A DNA stretch of 19,767 nucleotides, taken from the NCBI GenBank assembly GCA_050942695.1, contig JBMNNU010000026.1, positions 1 to 19,767 of the forward strand, given 5' to 3'. This DNA is from JBMNNU01 sp050942695. GTDB lineage: Bacteria > Chloroflexota > UBA6077. Both the position numbers and the translations under genes were made by a program. Under the pieces are notes generated by a model. The model did not search any database, was not told the DNA's origin, and saw only the letters and a program-made list of their open reading frames with translations. Every line of letters starts with the position of its first letter. Positions within the stretch are counted from its first letter, which is position 1. Below are positions 1-7,886 of this stretch, piece after piece.

Positions 1-56
1 ACAGAACGCACGCAAAGGCCCACAGACGCGCCGGTACAACCTTGATAGGACCGTAA
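1..56 (+). other. Possible 3' tail of a gene entering from the left
   Basis: A strong rho-independent terminator on the plus strand begins at 86, so a plus-strand gene probably ends just before it. Frame 1 stops with TGA at 43-45 and frame 3 stops with TAA at 54-56; I cannot choose between them and neither short tail is recognisable. Frame 2 stays open to 181 but runs through the terminator, which makes it an unlikely coding frame. The rest of 110-280 contains no gene that I can support. Confidence 0.3.
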
Positions 57-85
57 TCGAACCTACAACCATTCGAATGTTTAAG

Positions 86-120
86 GGGGTGCTGGCAATG
101 CAGCACCCCACTCTTTCTTA
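86..120 (+). terminator. Rho-independent terminator of an off-window gene
   Basis: A perfect 9-bp stem, GGGGTGCTG (86-94) pairing with CAGCACCCC (101-109), encloses a 6-nt loop GCAATG and is followed by the pyrimidine-rich tract ACTCTTTCTT. This is a textbook intrinsic terminator for plus-strand transcription entering from the left. Confidence 0.75.
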
Positions 121-265
121 CTTGATCTGGTTCCTAATGACACGGTCGATGACACGCTACGCCGCCAAACTAGCACCGTAAACGGTTCCACCGATGTCGC
201 AAGCAGGTGGCGTATCGCGTTTAATGGTTACACCAGAGGTAATTGAATAGCCGATTCAAGAAAGG

Positions 266-286
266 AGGGAAAAAGCTATCCTAGCT
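266..286 (-). terminator. Weak intrinsic terminator at the end of the minus-strand glycosyltransferase gene
   Basis: Read on the minus strand, AGCTA-GGA-TAGCT forms a 5-bp stem overlapping the TAG stop and is followed at once by TTTTT and more pyrimidines. The stem is short, so termination would be inefficient or rho-assisted. Confidence 0.35.
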
Positions 287-2101
287 GGCTTCCGGAACGC
301 TGTTTGCGGGGTTCTGGTTGGGTGAGCCCTGATCGCGCTTCACACGGTACAGCTTCCAACCCACATCTGTGGGGGGCAGTTCGTCCACAAGCTCAGCCCA
401 AGGCGCACCTTCGTAGTACAGGTCTGGTTGGAAGAGATTGACCGAGTAAAGGGCACCGCGGCCCTCCGGGCTGCAGACGAGGATGTAATCTACGTAGTTC
501 CAGGGTTCGTTCAGGGCTTTTTCGTAGTCCGGATGGGTGTGGTTTACAAACATCTTGGTATTCTTGGAGCCAAGCATAGCCGCATAGCCGTACTGATATT
601 CATCGGCCAGCACCATACTCCCATCCGGTACCAGCCTGGCGATGATGCGCCCTACCTCCATAGTTTCCGGGATACGTTGGTCCTCGACCTTCTCTTGGGT
701 GGTAAGGCTAATCCATGTCTCGTGTTCGAAGTCCTGATATCGGCCATCCGAGAGCAACAGTCCGGAAGCGTAGCTGGAACCGATTACCGCAACAAGTAGG
801 AGACACAGGAAACGATGAGCTGTCCGAGCCGTTTGAATGCTCGTTTCGGTTCCGTCAGGCATCTCGGCCTCAGAAGGCCGTCTCGGAAGAGGCGTGTTAA
901 GCCGTTGATAGGCTACCAGCGACACCAAAAAGGTCAAAGGAACGCTCATGATGAAGTAGCGCACCAAGGGTACCGTTAATCCTTTGCTGAGCAGCAACCC
1001 TTGAGCGAATGGGATGACCATGGGCAACAGGGATAAGCCCGCTAGAAAGGGGGAACGCCTGTATACAGCGATAGCCAGAGCTACAAGACATGCAGGGATA
1101 GAGGCCGGAAATGCCGAAACCCATATACCGAAAACCAGGGGAAGGGAATCGGCCAGGGTTGATTGCTGGCCACCTAGATCGATTTGGGAGGCGTTAAGGG
1201 CGCTACGGTCATTTATCAGGAAGTACAACGGACTTCCCATGATCTGCCAGGAAATCAGCGCCCATACTATCAAGGGATAGGATGCTAGAGTGACGTAGGC
1301 GATGAACCTTCCCTGGAATATCGACCAAGGCTTCTTCCCATCTTCTATGTCCTCTTCCACATAGCCATCTTCATCATTGGAAAGAGCACGAAAAATGGGT
1401 AAAGCCAGGAGAAAACCGGCTCCAGCAGTAAGGAGCGCCATTTCATAACGGATCAGCGGCAATAATCCAAATAAGGCAGCGGCGCTAATCAAGTCCCCAT
1501 CCCGATCGGTCAGGGTGAACCTTAAAAGCCAGTAGAATCCCGCAAGGGCTACTGCTATCAAGATGGCTTCACTCATCCCATTGATACCGAAGGCCAGCAT
1601 GAGCGGGTTGGTGGCGAACAGGAAAACGAGCACGCGACGCCACCATGAGCCGACTCCGGCGAGGGTAGCCGTCTGGCCTACGATAACCGCTGCCGCTGCC
1701 ATAAAGAAAGCAGATACGATGACCAGCGCCATCCAACTATCGACAAGTGGCCGGATGAGGGTCAGGGGCACGATCAGTAGCGTAGGTATGGGCGGCCATA
1801 CGAAACCGATGGAGGTGAGCTTTGCCTCAGTACCGTTGAAGACCAGATAGGCGCTAAACAGCCGTGCCACAGCATCGCCCGGCAGGTAGCTCCTGGCGAT
1901 GGCTATATAGCCACCTAGAGCCAGGTAAAGTAGAAAGAGACCGAGCCCTACAAGGAGATCTTCCCGCCAATGGGCGAGAGGGGAGGTGATTCTGGTGTCG
2001 GTCTGGATTGCTTCTAGGTCCGTCTCAATACCGGGATCGTTCGGTTTAGAATTGCCCCCCTCGGCTGTGATCGAATCGATCAAAGATGGTTCAGTTCGCA
2101 A
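281..2101 (-). CDS. GT-C type membrane glycosyltransferase-like protein (GT39/PMT-like), 606 aa
   Basis: This is a polytopic inner-membrane protein. About 48 hydrophilic cytoplasmic residues precede a first helix (roughly 49-70) and some ten further hydrophobic segments. A soluble domain runs from about residue 455 to the end. The first external loop carries an acidic motif (SYLPGDAVARLF), the place where GT-C enzymes keep a catalytic or metal-contacting Asp, followed by the WPPIPTLLIVPL segment. FATNPLML and LLPLIRYE recur in the divergent neighbour at 2376-4088, and so does the C-terminal pattern VDYILV...YEGAPWAELV...WKLYRV, so the two are paralogues. The family would transfer a sugar from a polyprenyl-phosphate donor to an extracytoplasmic acceptor; donor and acceptor are not deducible. 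The start is TTG at 2101-2099 with a modest purine-rich site (AAAGAGAG) upstream. The function is a fold-level inference. Confidence 0.7.
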   Translation of the reverse strand: MRTEPSLIDSITAEGGNSKPNDPGIETDLEAIQTDTRITSPLAHWREDLLVGLGLFLLYLALGGYIAIARSYLPGDAVARLFSAYLVFNGTEAKLTSIGFVWPPIPTLLIVPLTLIRPLVDSWMALVIVSAFFMAAAAVIVGQTATLAGVGSWWRRVLVFLFATNPLMLAFGINGMSEAILIAVALAGFYWLLRFTLTDRDGDLISAAALFGLLPLIRYEMALLTAGAGFLLALPIFRALSNDEDGYVEEDIEDGKKPWSIFQGRFIAYVTLASYPLIVWALISWQIMGSPLYFLINDRSALNASQIDLGGQQSTLADSLPLVFGIWVSAFPASIPACLVALAIAVYRRSPFLAGLSLLPMVIPFAQGLLLSKGLTVPLVRYFIMSVPLTFLVSLVAYQRLNTPLPRRPSEAEMPDGTETSIQTARTAHRFLCLLLVAVIGSSYASGLLLSDGRYQDFEHETWISLTTQEKVEDQRIPETMEVGRIIARLVPDGSMVLADEYQYGYAAMLGSKNTKMFVNHTHPDYEKALNEPWNYVDYILVCSPEGRGALYSVNLFQPDLYYEGAPWAELVDELPPTDVGWKLYRVKRDQGSPNQNPANSVPEAS

Positions 2102-2217
2102 CGATACTCTCTTTAAGCAATTAAAGTGTGGAAAACCAACAAAGGTGCATTGAAGCCCTTAATAAAGGCCTATTGTTGCTCAAATACGCTAATGGTTGGA
2201 GGCTAACAATCATTTTA

Positions 2218-2226
2218 TGCTATAAT
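2218..2226 (+). promoter_or_regulatory. Extended -10 promoter for the plus-strand glycan operon
   Basis: TGCTATAAT is a perfect extended -10 element (TGn plus TATAAT). The best -35 is poor (TTGGAG at 2196-2201, 19-bp spacer), which is usual when the TG extension is present. Transcription would begin near 2233, leaving a leader of about 140 nt before the TTG start at 2376. That leader contains a small hairpin (ACTGC 2252-2256 with GCAGT 2265-2269) and two T-runs. Confidence 0.5.
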
Positions 2227-2375
2227 AACATCATCCACAAGATTCCGTCCCACTGCTTTTTTCAGCAGTCCTATCAATTCTTTTTTCAAGCAGTAAACGC
2301 TGGTGTTGAGTTTATCGCTAAGCTTCGCGATACCCTGTCTTTAGATACCGAGCGCCAGAGGAGTGTTAACTGCCC

Positions 2376-4088
2376 TTGAGGTCGCAAGCAGAACAGCCAC
2401 ATCCCCTTTCTTTCGCAGCCAGATCACGAAACGGATCGTTCTATCGGCAGAGCGCAGGTAGCCTGTTTCGATATGCAAAGAGACGAAGGATTCGTAGCTG
2501 GAATTGGCCGCTATTCCTATCGTGCCTGAGCCTCAATCTGGTAATGGTCTATCTAATCCCCCTGCGATACAAACTGTTCGAAACCGAGGGCATGTGGCAG
2601 AGTGTTCAAAGCTGGTTAGTTCTATCAGGTCAGATATTCCGGTTATCCGCTCTATCAACTGCCGAGCCGCCGCTACCGGCAATCCTACAGCTACCGTTAG
2701 CGATATGGCCCGATTTTCAAGCGGACGGCCTATCAGGCAGCGTAATCTCCGCATTCTCGAGCGCCCTCGCATGCATAGTGCTGAACGCTATTATGGTGCA
2801 TTACCGAATCGAAGGTAAGTGGCGCGTCCCCTTGCTGGCTTTCTTCGCGTTGAACCCGCTTATCCTGTACTACTCCGGCAGCGGATCGTCCGCTGCCATC
2901 TGGATTTTGATCACAGCGCTGGCGGTCTACCTCTTCCTATCATGGATGCGTACCAACGACCTCCAGCCAGTTATCTCCTTGGGGTTCGTGTTAGGGTTGG
3001 CGCTGCTAATACGATACGACGCTGCAGTATTCTCACTCGCTCTATTGATAGTTCTATGTATGGTCGCATTCTCTAAGCCCAACCATAACCCAGAGCGGAT
3101 TTTCGGCCTGTTGTTTACCTGTGCCATTCCCATCATCTTTGTCTTCGGTATCTGGCTGGTATTCAGCCTGTTAATCAGCTTTGGGCCATACTCCCTGGTT
3201 CCAAAAGAGCAGCCTCAAGCCGTGGCAGCGGCCTCCGAAATCGCCGGGAATGTTGGCTTTCGCCTCAGCTTCAGCGAGAGGCCATCCGGTATCGACGGGG
3301 CTTCATGGCCCCTATTGGGGCCTTTCCCTTTCTTTGCGGTCGGGCTATTCCTTCTCCTATTCGATAGCCTGCGGACTCAACACAAGGTATCCCAAGCCTT
3401 GTTGGCGTTATCGTTGACTTTCCCAATCCTATGGTTGGTAAAAGCAGTTCTCGGATGGGGCTCTCCTACCATTCACGATACCGTTCTAACGATCCCTTTC
3501 GGCTTCATCGCAATGGTCCATTTACTAACACGATGCGACGCGATCTCCCGAAAGGCGAATGAGCTGCGGCTATGGGCTAAGGGATTGCTACTGCTGTCTT
3601 TCGGTCTTTCGACCGTAATGACCGGAGCATCCGTGTTCGAATGGGCAGTGCCGAAAGTAAACGATGCATCTGCGAATGTAGGTTCAGCTTCCTCGACAAT
3701 TTCTGAACAATGGGAGAACGAGCGTGCCATTGCGAATTACCTGCGGGTTTTCGCTGATGAGCACCAAGTGCTAATCGACGAGAACGAGGGGTACAGGATC
3801 ATATTTTTCACCAGCCGTCCGGAGCTTTTTTTAACCTGGGGGGCAGATGGGTTCAACTCCGCCCTACAATCCCCCGCAGGCAACGTTGACTACGTGCTGG
3901 TTCGGAATCCCCAGATGACAAAAACCCCGGACATAATAAGCAGCTATTACCCGGCTCTTTACGAGTTGGGCGCGCCATGGGCAGAACTGGTGGTGATCCT
4001 AACGGAAAATCAAAAAAAAATAAATTCAGACTGGCATCTCTATAAAGTGATGAAACCATCCGATATATATGACGAAGGTATGCGGTAA
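2376..4088 (+). CDS. GT-C type membrane glycosyltransferase-like protein, paralogue of the divergent gene, 570 aa
   Basis: This polytopic membrane protein has about 43 Arg-rich N-terminal residues, many hydrophobic helices from residue about 44, and a soluble C-terminal domain from about 430. It shares FFALNPLIL, LLIRYDAAV, PPLPAILQLPL and the C-terminal VDYVLV...YELGAPWAELV...WHLYKV with the divergent gene at 281-2101. It differs in the first external loop: where the paralogue has PGDAVAR, this copy reads FETEGMWQ, so the usual Asp is absent or replaced by Glu. It may therefore be specialised or non-catalytic. The start is TTG with AGAGGAG 12 nt upstream. It is the first gene of a run with the BcsB-like gene (18 bp downstream) and the degenerate GGDEF gene, which suggests a role in building or modifying a c-di-GMP-controlled polysaccharide. 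Confidence 0.68.
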   Translation: MRSQAEQPHPLSFAARSRNGSFYRQSAGSLFRYAKRRRIRSWNWPLFLSCLSLNLVMVYLIPLRYKLFETEGMWQSVQSWLVLSGQIFRLSALSTAEPPLPAILQLPLAIWPDFQADGLSGSVISAFSSALACIVLNAIMVHYRIEGKWRVPLLAFFALNPLILYYSGSGSSAAIWILITALAVYLFLSWMRTNDLQPVISLGFVLGLALLIRYDAAVFSLALLIVLCMVAFSKPNHNPERIFGLLFTCAIPIIFVFGIWLVFSLLISFGPYSLVPKEQPQAVAAASEIAGNVGFRLSFSERPSGIDGASWPLLGPFPFFAVGLFLLLFDSLRTQHKVSQALLALSLTFPILWLVKAVLGWGSPTIHDTVLTIPFGFIAMVHLLTRCDAISRKANELRLWAKGLLLLSFGLSTVMTGASVFEWAVPKVNDASANVGSASSTISEQWENERAIANYLRVFADEHQVLIDENEGYRIIFFTSRPELFLTWGADGFNSALQSPAGNVDYVLVRNPQMTKTPDIISSYYPALYELGAPWAELVVILTENQKKINSDWHLYKVMKPSDIYDEGMR

Positions 4089-4090
4089 TT

Positions 4091-4100
4091 AGGGAGGAAA
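4091..4100 (+). promoter_or_regulatory. Strong ribosome binding site of the BcsB-like gene
   Basis: AGGGAGGAAA ends 6 nt before the ATG at 4107, directly after the TAA of the preceding gene. The 18-bp gap supports co-transcription and fixes the start. Confidence 0.7.
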
Positions 4101-4106
4101 TAGCCA

Positions 4107-6287
4107 ATGAAGCGATTGATATGGGTGTTCCTGAGCGCCCTGTGCCTGACAACTATCAGCACGCAGATGTTGGGCGCTGCACCCGTCCCGGAAGACCGGC
4201 TGCAACCAAAAACGGATATCACCTTGAAGTCCATGTTAATGGGTGACCTAGTAGCCCGCGGCCATTTACCGACCCTCGATATCTGGTTTCCCGGAAGCGG
4301 CGACTATGAACTGGCAGACGGAAACTATTTACATCTGGAATACGATCATTCCGAACTGGTTCGTCCACAAGATTCTACTTTAACAGTATTGCTGAACGGG
4401 TCCCCAATTACTAGTACCTTCTTGACGCCTGAGAACGCCAAGCGAACCACCTGGAAGATAGATCTTCCCAAAGACAAGCTGAAGCGCGATCTAAACCACA
4501 TCCAACTCAAGTATTACATGAGAATACGAGATGATGATTGCGTAAACCAGGAAAACCCCGCCCTCTGGAGCAACATCTTCGATGTCACACATATACATTA
4601 CGAGTATGTATACCCGTTAAAGTTCCTCGGGCTGCCGCCACCGGATCTGGGGCTTCTACCTAAACCCTTCATTCGCAGCACGATACCAGAGGGGCTGATA
4701 GCCTTCGTATTGCCCAATGAGGTATCTACCCAGGATTTCAGCGCTGCGGCCAGCGTTGCGGCTAGATTCGGGCAGATGGCTGCTGGGAAAGAGCTCAAGA
4801 CCACGCTGCATTTCGCCAACCAGTTCGACGATCAGCTTAAGGTTGGTCGTGACGTAGTGGTGATCGGGAAACCAGGAGCCCACCCGCTGCTGGACGAGCT
4901 ACAGCCGATCCTTCCAATCAAATTTCAACAGGTAGATGGAGGTTTCGGCTACATCGACCCATCAGGGAACCCCATCGATCCCGAAAGTGGCGTAATCCAG
5001 GAGGTTATCTCACCCTGGGATGAGCGCTGCTCCGTGCTGGTGTTGAGTGGCGGCAGCGACGAGGGCGTGCAGCGTGCCGTCAGGACCATCGCCAGTCGAC
5101 TTGGGACCAAGTCTCTCCAAGGCCCTTATGCCATCATCACCACAGTAGACGAGGAGCTTCGCAAGGGTGAAGAGGCGGACGAGAAGAGCTCACAGATGGT
5201 GATCTCTCTGGATGAGCTGGGCTTTGAGGACGGTCTTTACGCCAAAGGTATCGGTGTCCATCCTATCAGCTTCAATATGGAAGCGCCGCCAATCGACCCT
5301 CAGTCGGGCGCTTACTTCGATATGCACTTGACCTATTCCCCTCTGTTGGATCCGGTACTGTCGTCGGTCACAGTGGCGATCAACGGGGTTGGGATCCGTA
5401 CCATTGCCCTCGATAGGGAGGGCGCTCAGGAGATAAGACACCGAGTGGTGTTGCCACCAAACAGCCTCCTCCCCGGTCTGAATTCGATAACCATCACCTT
5501 CGGCCATCATCTAAGGGGGAGCGATTGGTACTGTATGCCCCTGGCTGAAGAGCGGGCGTGGGCTCATCTCCATGCGGACTCAGCGTTTATCCTGCCGGTC
5601 GGACCTGAGCCGTCCAACCTGGATCTGGCCTATTACCCATTCCCGTTCGTACGCAACGGCACACCGATGGGGACCTTTCTGGTGATACCGGATGAACCAT
5701 CGCTCCTGCAGGATAGCCTCCAGGTAGCCGTTGCGCTGGGAAAACAGTGCGTGGGCAACACCACCGAGATGCTGGCCGGAACGGAAGCCCAATTAACAGA
5801 CGAAATAAGGCGTAACAACCACCTGATCGTGTATGGAGCACCACCGGGCAGCCCAATCATCAACCAGTTGGGGCCGGACCTCCCCCTGTCATTGGAGGAA
5901 GATACAGAACGCTCCCTCCAGAAGTCGCAATCGGTGTTGCTAGGAATCAAAGATGCCGCAGATCTGGGCATCATAGAGTTGATCCCATCACCGTGGAATG
6001 TCGAAGAGAAGGCGCTGTTGCTGGTATCCGGGACGAACTCGCAGACTGCTAAACGATCACCTCTGGTACTGGGCGGTAGGTTACCGTCCGGCAATGTCGC
6101 CCTGGTCGCTACCGATGATGATGGAAAGCCAAAAGCTGTCGGTATGAAGCTGATAGATCAGATCGAGCGACCTGTTGCCCAAACAGAGGCGCAGCGACAG
6201 CAACGGTTTTACTTGATAGCCACGATCCCTGCCGCGCTGCTGGCTATTGGGATGCTGGGCTTAATGGTAGTTCGATCGGTTAGATAA
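4107..6287 (+). CDS. BcsB-like cellulose synthase regulatory/co-polymerase subunit, 726 aa
   Basis: The protein has the BcsB layout. A signal peptide (MKRLIWVFLSALCL, cleavage likely near residue 24-26) is followed by a tandem duplication of a jelly-roll carbohydrate-binding domain and a flavodoxin-like domain (about 38-160 with 170-350; about 370-505 with 515-685). One C-terminal transmembrane helix (about 704-721) is followed by a short basic tail. Family-like stretches include DDDCVNQENPALW near 141-153 and SPWDERCSVLVLSGG near 301. In cellulose-type systems BcsB sits outside the inner membrane, binds the BcsA synthase through its C-terminal helix and guides the nascent glucan outward. Length is close to the usual 720-780 residues. 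No BcsA/GT2 gene is in this window; the co-directional neighbours are a GT-C protein and a GGDEF protein, so the polymer may not be cellulose. Confidence 0.85.
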   Translation: MKRLIWVFLSALCLTTISTQMLGAAPVPEDRLQPKTDITLKSMLMGDLVARGHLPTLDIWFPGSGDYELADGNYLHLEYDHSELVRPQDSTLTVLLNGSPITSTFLTPENAKRTTWKIDLPKDKLKRDLNHIQLKYYMRIRDDDCVNQENPALWSNIFDVTHIHYEYVYPLKFLGLPPPDLGLLPKPFIRSTIPEGLIAFVLPNEVSTQDFSAAASVAARFGQMAAGKELKTTLHFANQFDDQLKVGRDVVVIGKPGAHPLLDELQPILPIKFQQVDGGFGYIDPSGNPIDPESGVIQEVISPWDERCSVLVLSGGSDEGVQRAVRTIASRLGTKSLQGPYAIITTVDEELRKGEEADEKSSQMVISLDELGFEDGLYAKGIGVHPISFNMEAPPIDPQSGAYFDMHLTYSPLLDPVLSSVTVAINGVGIRTIALDREGAQEIRHRVVLPPNSLLPGLNSITITFGHHLRGSDWYCMPLAEERAWAHLHADSAFILPVGPEPSNLDLAYYPFPFVRNGTPMGTFLVIPDEPSLLQDSLQVAVALGKQCVGNTTEMLAGTEAQLTDEIRRNNHLIVYGAPPGSPIINQLGPDLPLSLEEDTERSLQKSQSVLLGIKDAADLGIIELIPSPWNVEEKALLLVSGTNSQTAKRSPLVLGGRLPSGNVALVATDDDGKPKAVGMKLIDQIERPVAQTEAQRQQRFYLIATIPAALLAIGMLGLMVVRSVR

Positions 6288-6337
6288 TCGGAGTTGCTGG
6301 TTCAAGTTACGACATCCACGATAAAAGATCGGGGGAC

Positions 6338-7258
6338 ATGAAATTGAATAGTAAACAGACCGCATTAACCTCAATAATAGTGGGAGTGACAGTCCTTTGG
6401 GGGCTGGGCGCAGCGGCGATTATCGGGGCACTCTGTCCGCTTTACGTGGCGATCCTGGGGTGGGTGCTGTTGGCGGCGATATTCACTTCAGCACTAGCAA
6501 GCCCCTTCCGCAATTCAGGGCTTGTGTCGGCGATCATCTGCTCCCTGTTTTTCCTGGCGGTTCAGCTCTATCAGACTATGTTTATGATAGACCCCAGGAT
6601 ACAGCCTGATAACCTAACGCAGAACTGGCTCTCCAACACCGTAGTCCCCATTCTAGATATCCCGAAGATCGCCTTGATCAGTATTTGCTTGGTAATAGCC
6701 GGTTTGCTCGGCGATATCTTGGTCAGGCAGATACAGCGGATAAAAGGCCAACTGGAGCAGGACGCTGCAATAATCCAGGAGTTGACGGTGCGAGACGGCT
6801 TGACCGGAGCGGTCAAGAGGTCTTACACGGAGATGATGTTGACGGCAGAGATAGAGCGGTCTCGCAGGTACAAACGCGCGTTCTCAGTAATACTATTAGG
6901 GCCAGACGATTGGCCATCGGTGGTACGTGAGCGAGGCCGCGACGAGGCAGTGGAGACGCTAAGGGCTATCAGTGAGGTGCTTCTTAAGGGCGTGCGCACA
7001 ATGGATATCGTTTCGCGCTACGACGAATCCAGATTCTTGATAGTGCTGCCTGAAACGCCAAGCGTCGGCGCTGCCAACGTTGCAGACCGTTTATGTCGAG
7101 AGGTTATGGCCTTGACATCCGTTCGGTTCCGAAGTGGCATGGCCGAGTTTCCAATAGACGGTGCCGCTAAAAACGAATTGCTGGACGAAGCAGAAGCAGC
7201 CCTGGAATTCGCCCGTAGAACAGATATCAACGTGGCAACCCGAAGTGCCCTTGCCTGA
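6338..7258 (+). CDS. Membrane protein with degenerate GGDEF domain, probable c-di-GMP receptor, 306 aa
   Basis: Four hydrophobic segments (about 10-32, 36-54, 62-82, 108-127) lead through a short helical linker (128-150) into a GGDEF-family domain (151-300). DGLTG (153-157) matches the family's opening DxLTG. The signature is not GG[D/E]EF but DESRF (229-233), within SRYDESRFLIVLP. The upstream DxDxFK metal/base region is also lost (LGPDDWPSVVRERG), so cyclase activity is very unlikely. RTMD (220-223) is an intact RxxD I-site exactly five residues before the signature, the spacing found in PleD-type enzymes. The family precedent is PelD, a membrane-anchored degenerate GGDEF protein that binds c-di-GMP to switch on a polysaccharide synthase. 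It lies 50 bp after the BcsB-like gene on the same strand. The ATG at 6338 has GGGGG just upstream. Confidence 0.82.
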   Translation: MKLNSKQTALTSIIVGVTVLWGLGAAAIIGALCPLYVAILGWVLLAAIFTSALASPFRNSGLVSAIICSLFFLAVQLYQTMFMIDPRIQPDNLTQNWLSNTVVPILDIPKIALISICLVIAGLLGDILVRQIQRIKGQLEQDAAIIQELTVRDGLTGAVKRSYTEMMLTAEIERSRRYKRAFSVILLGPDDWPSVVRERGRDEAVETLRAISEVLLKGVRTMDIVSRYDESRFLIVLPETPSVGAANVADRLCREVMALTSVRFRSGMAEFPIDGAAKNELLDEAEAALEFARRTDINVATRSALA

Positions 7259-7313
7259 ACAGAGCACACTCGGGCATTACTACCAATTGAATTGTCGAAG
7301 CACAGTAGCAGGA

Positions 7314-7595
7314 TTAGCTTTCAGCTAGGCCATCTCCGGAAAACGGCGGCTCTACATCTCCAAGGTTGAAGGTGACGACCTCTTCCAGGCTCTCGCCTTC
7401 AACCTCTCCCATGGCCAACTGCACGGTTCCATCCTCCTGAAAGGTGAGATGGTACTCGGTTTCGTTGTCGGTGAATACTACACCCAGGTATTTACCATCC
7501 TCATCCTCGTCCAGATAGATGTCATCCACCTCAGTGCCCTGGATCGCTGACAACAGGCGCTCTGCTAACGACACGCCATCCATCTCCTCTTCCAT
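7314..7595 (-). CDS. Small highly acidic hypothetical protein, 93 aa
   Basis: I do not recognise the family. The product has about 27 Asp/Glu and only two Lys/Arg in 93 residues, with no signal peptide or membrane segment, so it is a soluble, strongly negative protein. An N-terminal helix-like part (SLAERLLSAIQGTEVDD) precedes alternating short stretches such as KYLGVVFTDNETEYHLTFQEDG, cited here as separate blocks (KYLGVVFTDN, ETEYHLTFQEDG), that look like beta strands. The ATG at 7595 is preceded by an excellent site (GGGAGGGGAG, about 6 nt spacing), so translation is likely real. It is convergent with the GGDEF gene (55 bp apart) and divergent from the Ca2+ ATPase. Ca2+ binding is a tempting idea given the acidity and neighbour, but no EF-hand is visible. 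Confidence 0.65.
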   Translation of the reverse strand: MEEEMDGVSLAERLLSAIQGTEVDDIYLDEDEDGKYLGVVFTDNETEYHLTFQEDGTVQLAMGEVEGESLEEVVTFNLGDVEPPFSGDGLAES

Positions 7596-7652
7596 ATTAG
7601 GCTCCCCTCCCGTATCGTACTTACAAATGACAGCCGTCCGCTATGCATTTTC

Positions 7653-7671
7653 GGACAAGATACTCTTGTTC
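7653..7671. promoter_or_regulatory. 19-bp dyad, candidate operator between the acidic-protein gene and the Ca2+ ATPase gene
   Basis: GGACAAGA-TAC-TCTTGTTC is an inverted repeat with a perfect core (ACAAGA/TCTTGT, 3-nt spacer) and one imperfect outer pair. It sits in the 291-bp divergent intergenic region, close to AT-rich promoter-like sequence. An operator for a dimeric regulator is possible; the regulator is unknown. Confidence 0.3.
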
Positions 7672-7773
7672 TATCTAGTATAACCTCTACACCATCTTAC
7701 ATGCCCCTTTCAATTTCCGCTTTGTCATCAAGACCCAGTTGAGTCGTCCCGGCGGGTATGCCTCCCTGTGGCA

Positions 7774-7779
7774 TATAAT
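7774..7779 (+). promoter_or_regulatory. Candidate -10 box for the Ca2+ ATPase gene
   Basis: A consensus TATAAT lies about 108 bp before the chosen ATG. No good -35 is seen 16-18 bp upstream (TTGAGT at 7739-7744 is too far), so an activator may be needed or the match may be fortuitous. The implied leader contains a small GC hairpin, CCGGC/GCCGG, near 7829-7844. I saw no yybP-ykoY-like manganese riboswitch features. Confidence 0.35.
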
Positions 7780-7886
7780 CTGCCACCATTCAGCCCCTGT
7801 TTCCTTTGGGCAGCTAGGTAAGTGCGTACCGGCACCGTCGCCGGATAGAAAAAGCAATAAGGGCTTGAAAGAACTGAGGTTTGTTC

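Noticed and set aside
2..181. Open frame 2 at the left edge running 60 codons
   Set aside because: It crosses the strong terminator hairpin at 86-109 and its translation is not protein-like.
261..268. Perfect-looking Shine-Dalgarno AAAGGAGG on the plus strand
   Set aside because: No start codon with a sustained open frame follows; the sequence then enters the 3' end of the minus-strand glycosyltransferase gene.
2128..2379. 83-codon plus-strand open frame between the two GT-C genes
   Set aside because: It starts at GTG without a ribosome binding site, spans the extended -10 promoter at 2218-2226, and its translation is low-complexity and unlike protein. The TTGA overlap with the next start appears accidental.
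7787..7886. Metal-sensing riboswitch (yybP-ykoY type) before the P-type ATPase
   Set aside because: The leader is only about 100 nt with small unrelated hairpins; I could not find the conserved paired purine-rich loops of that class.
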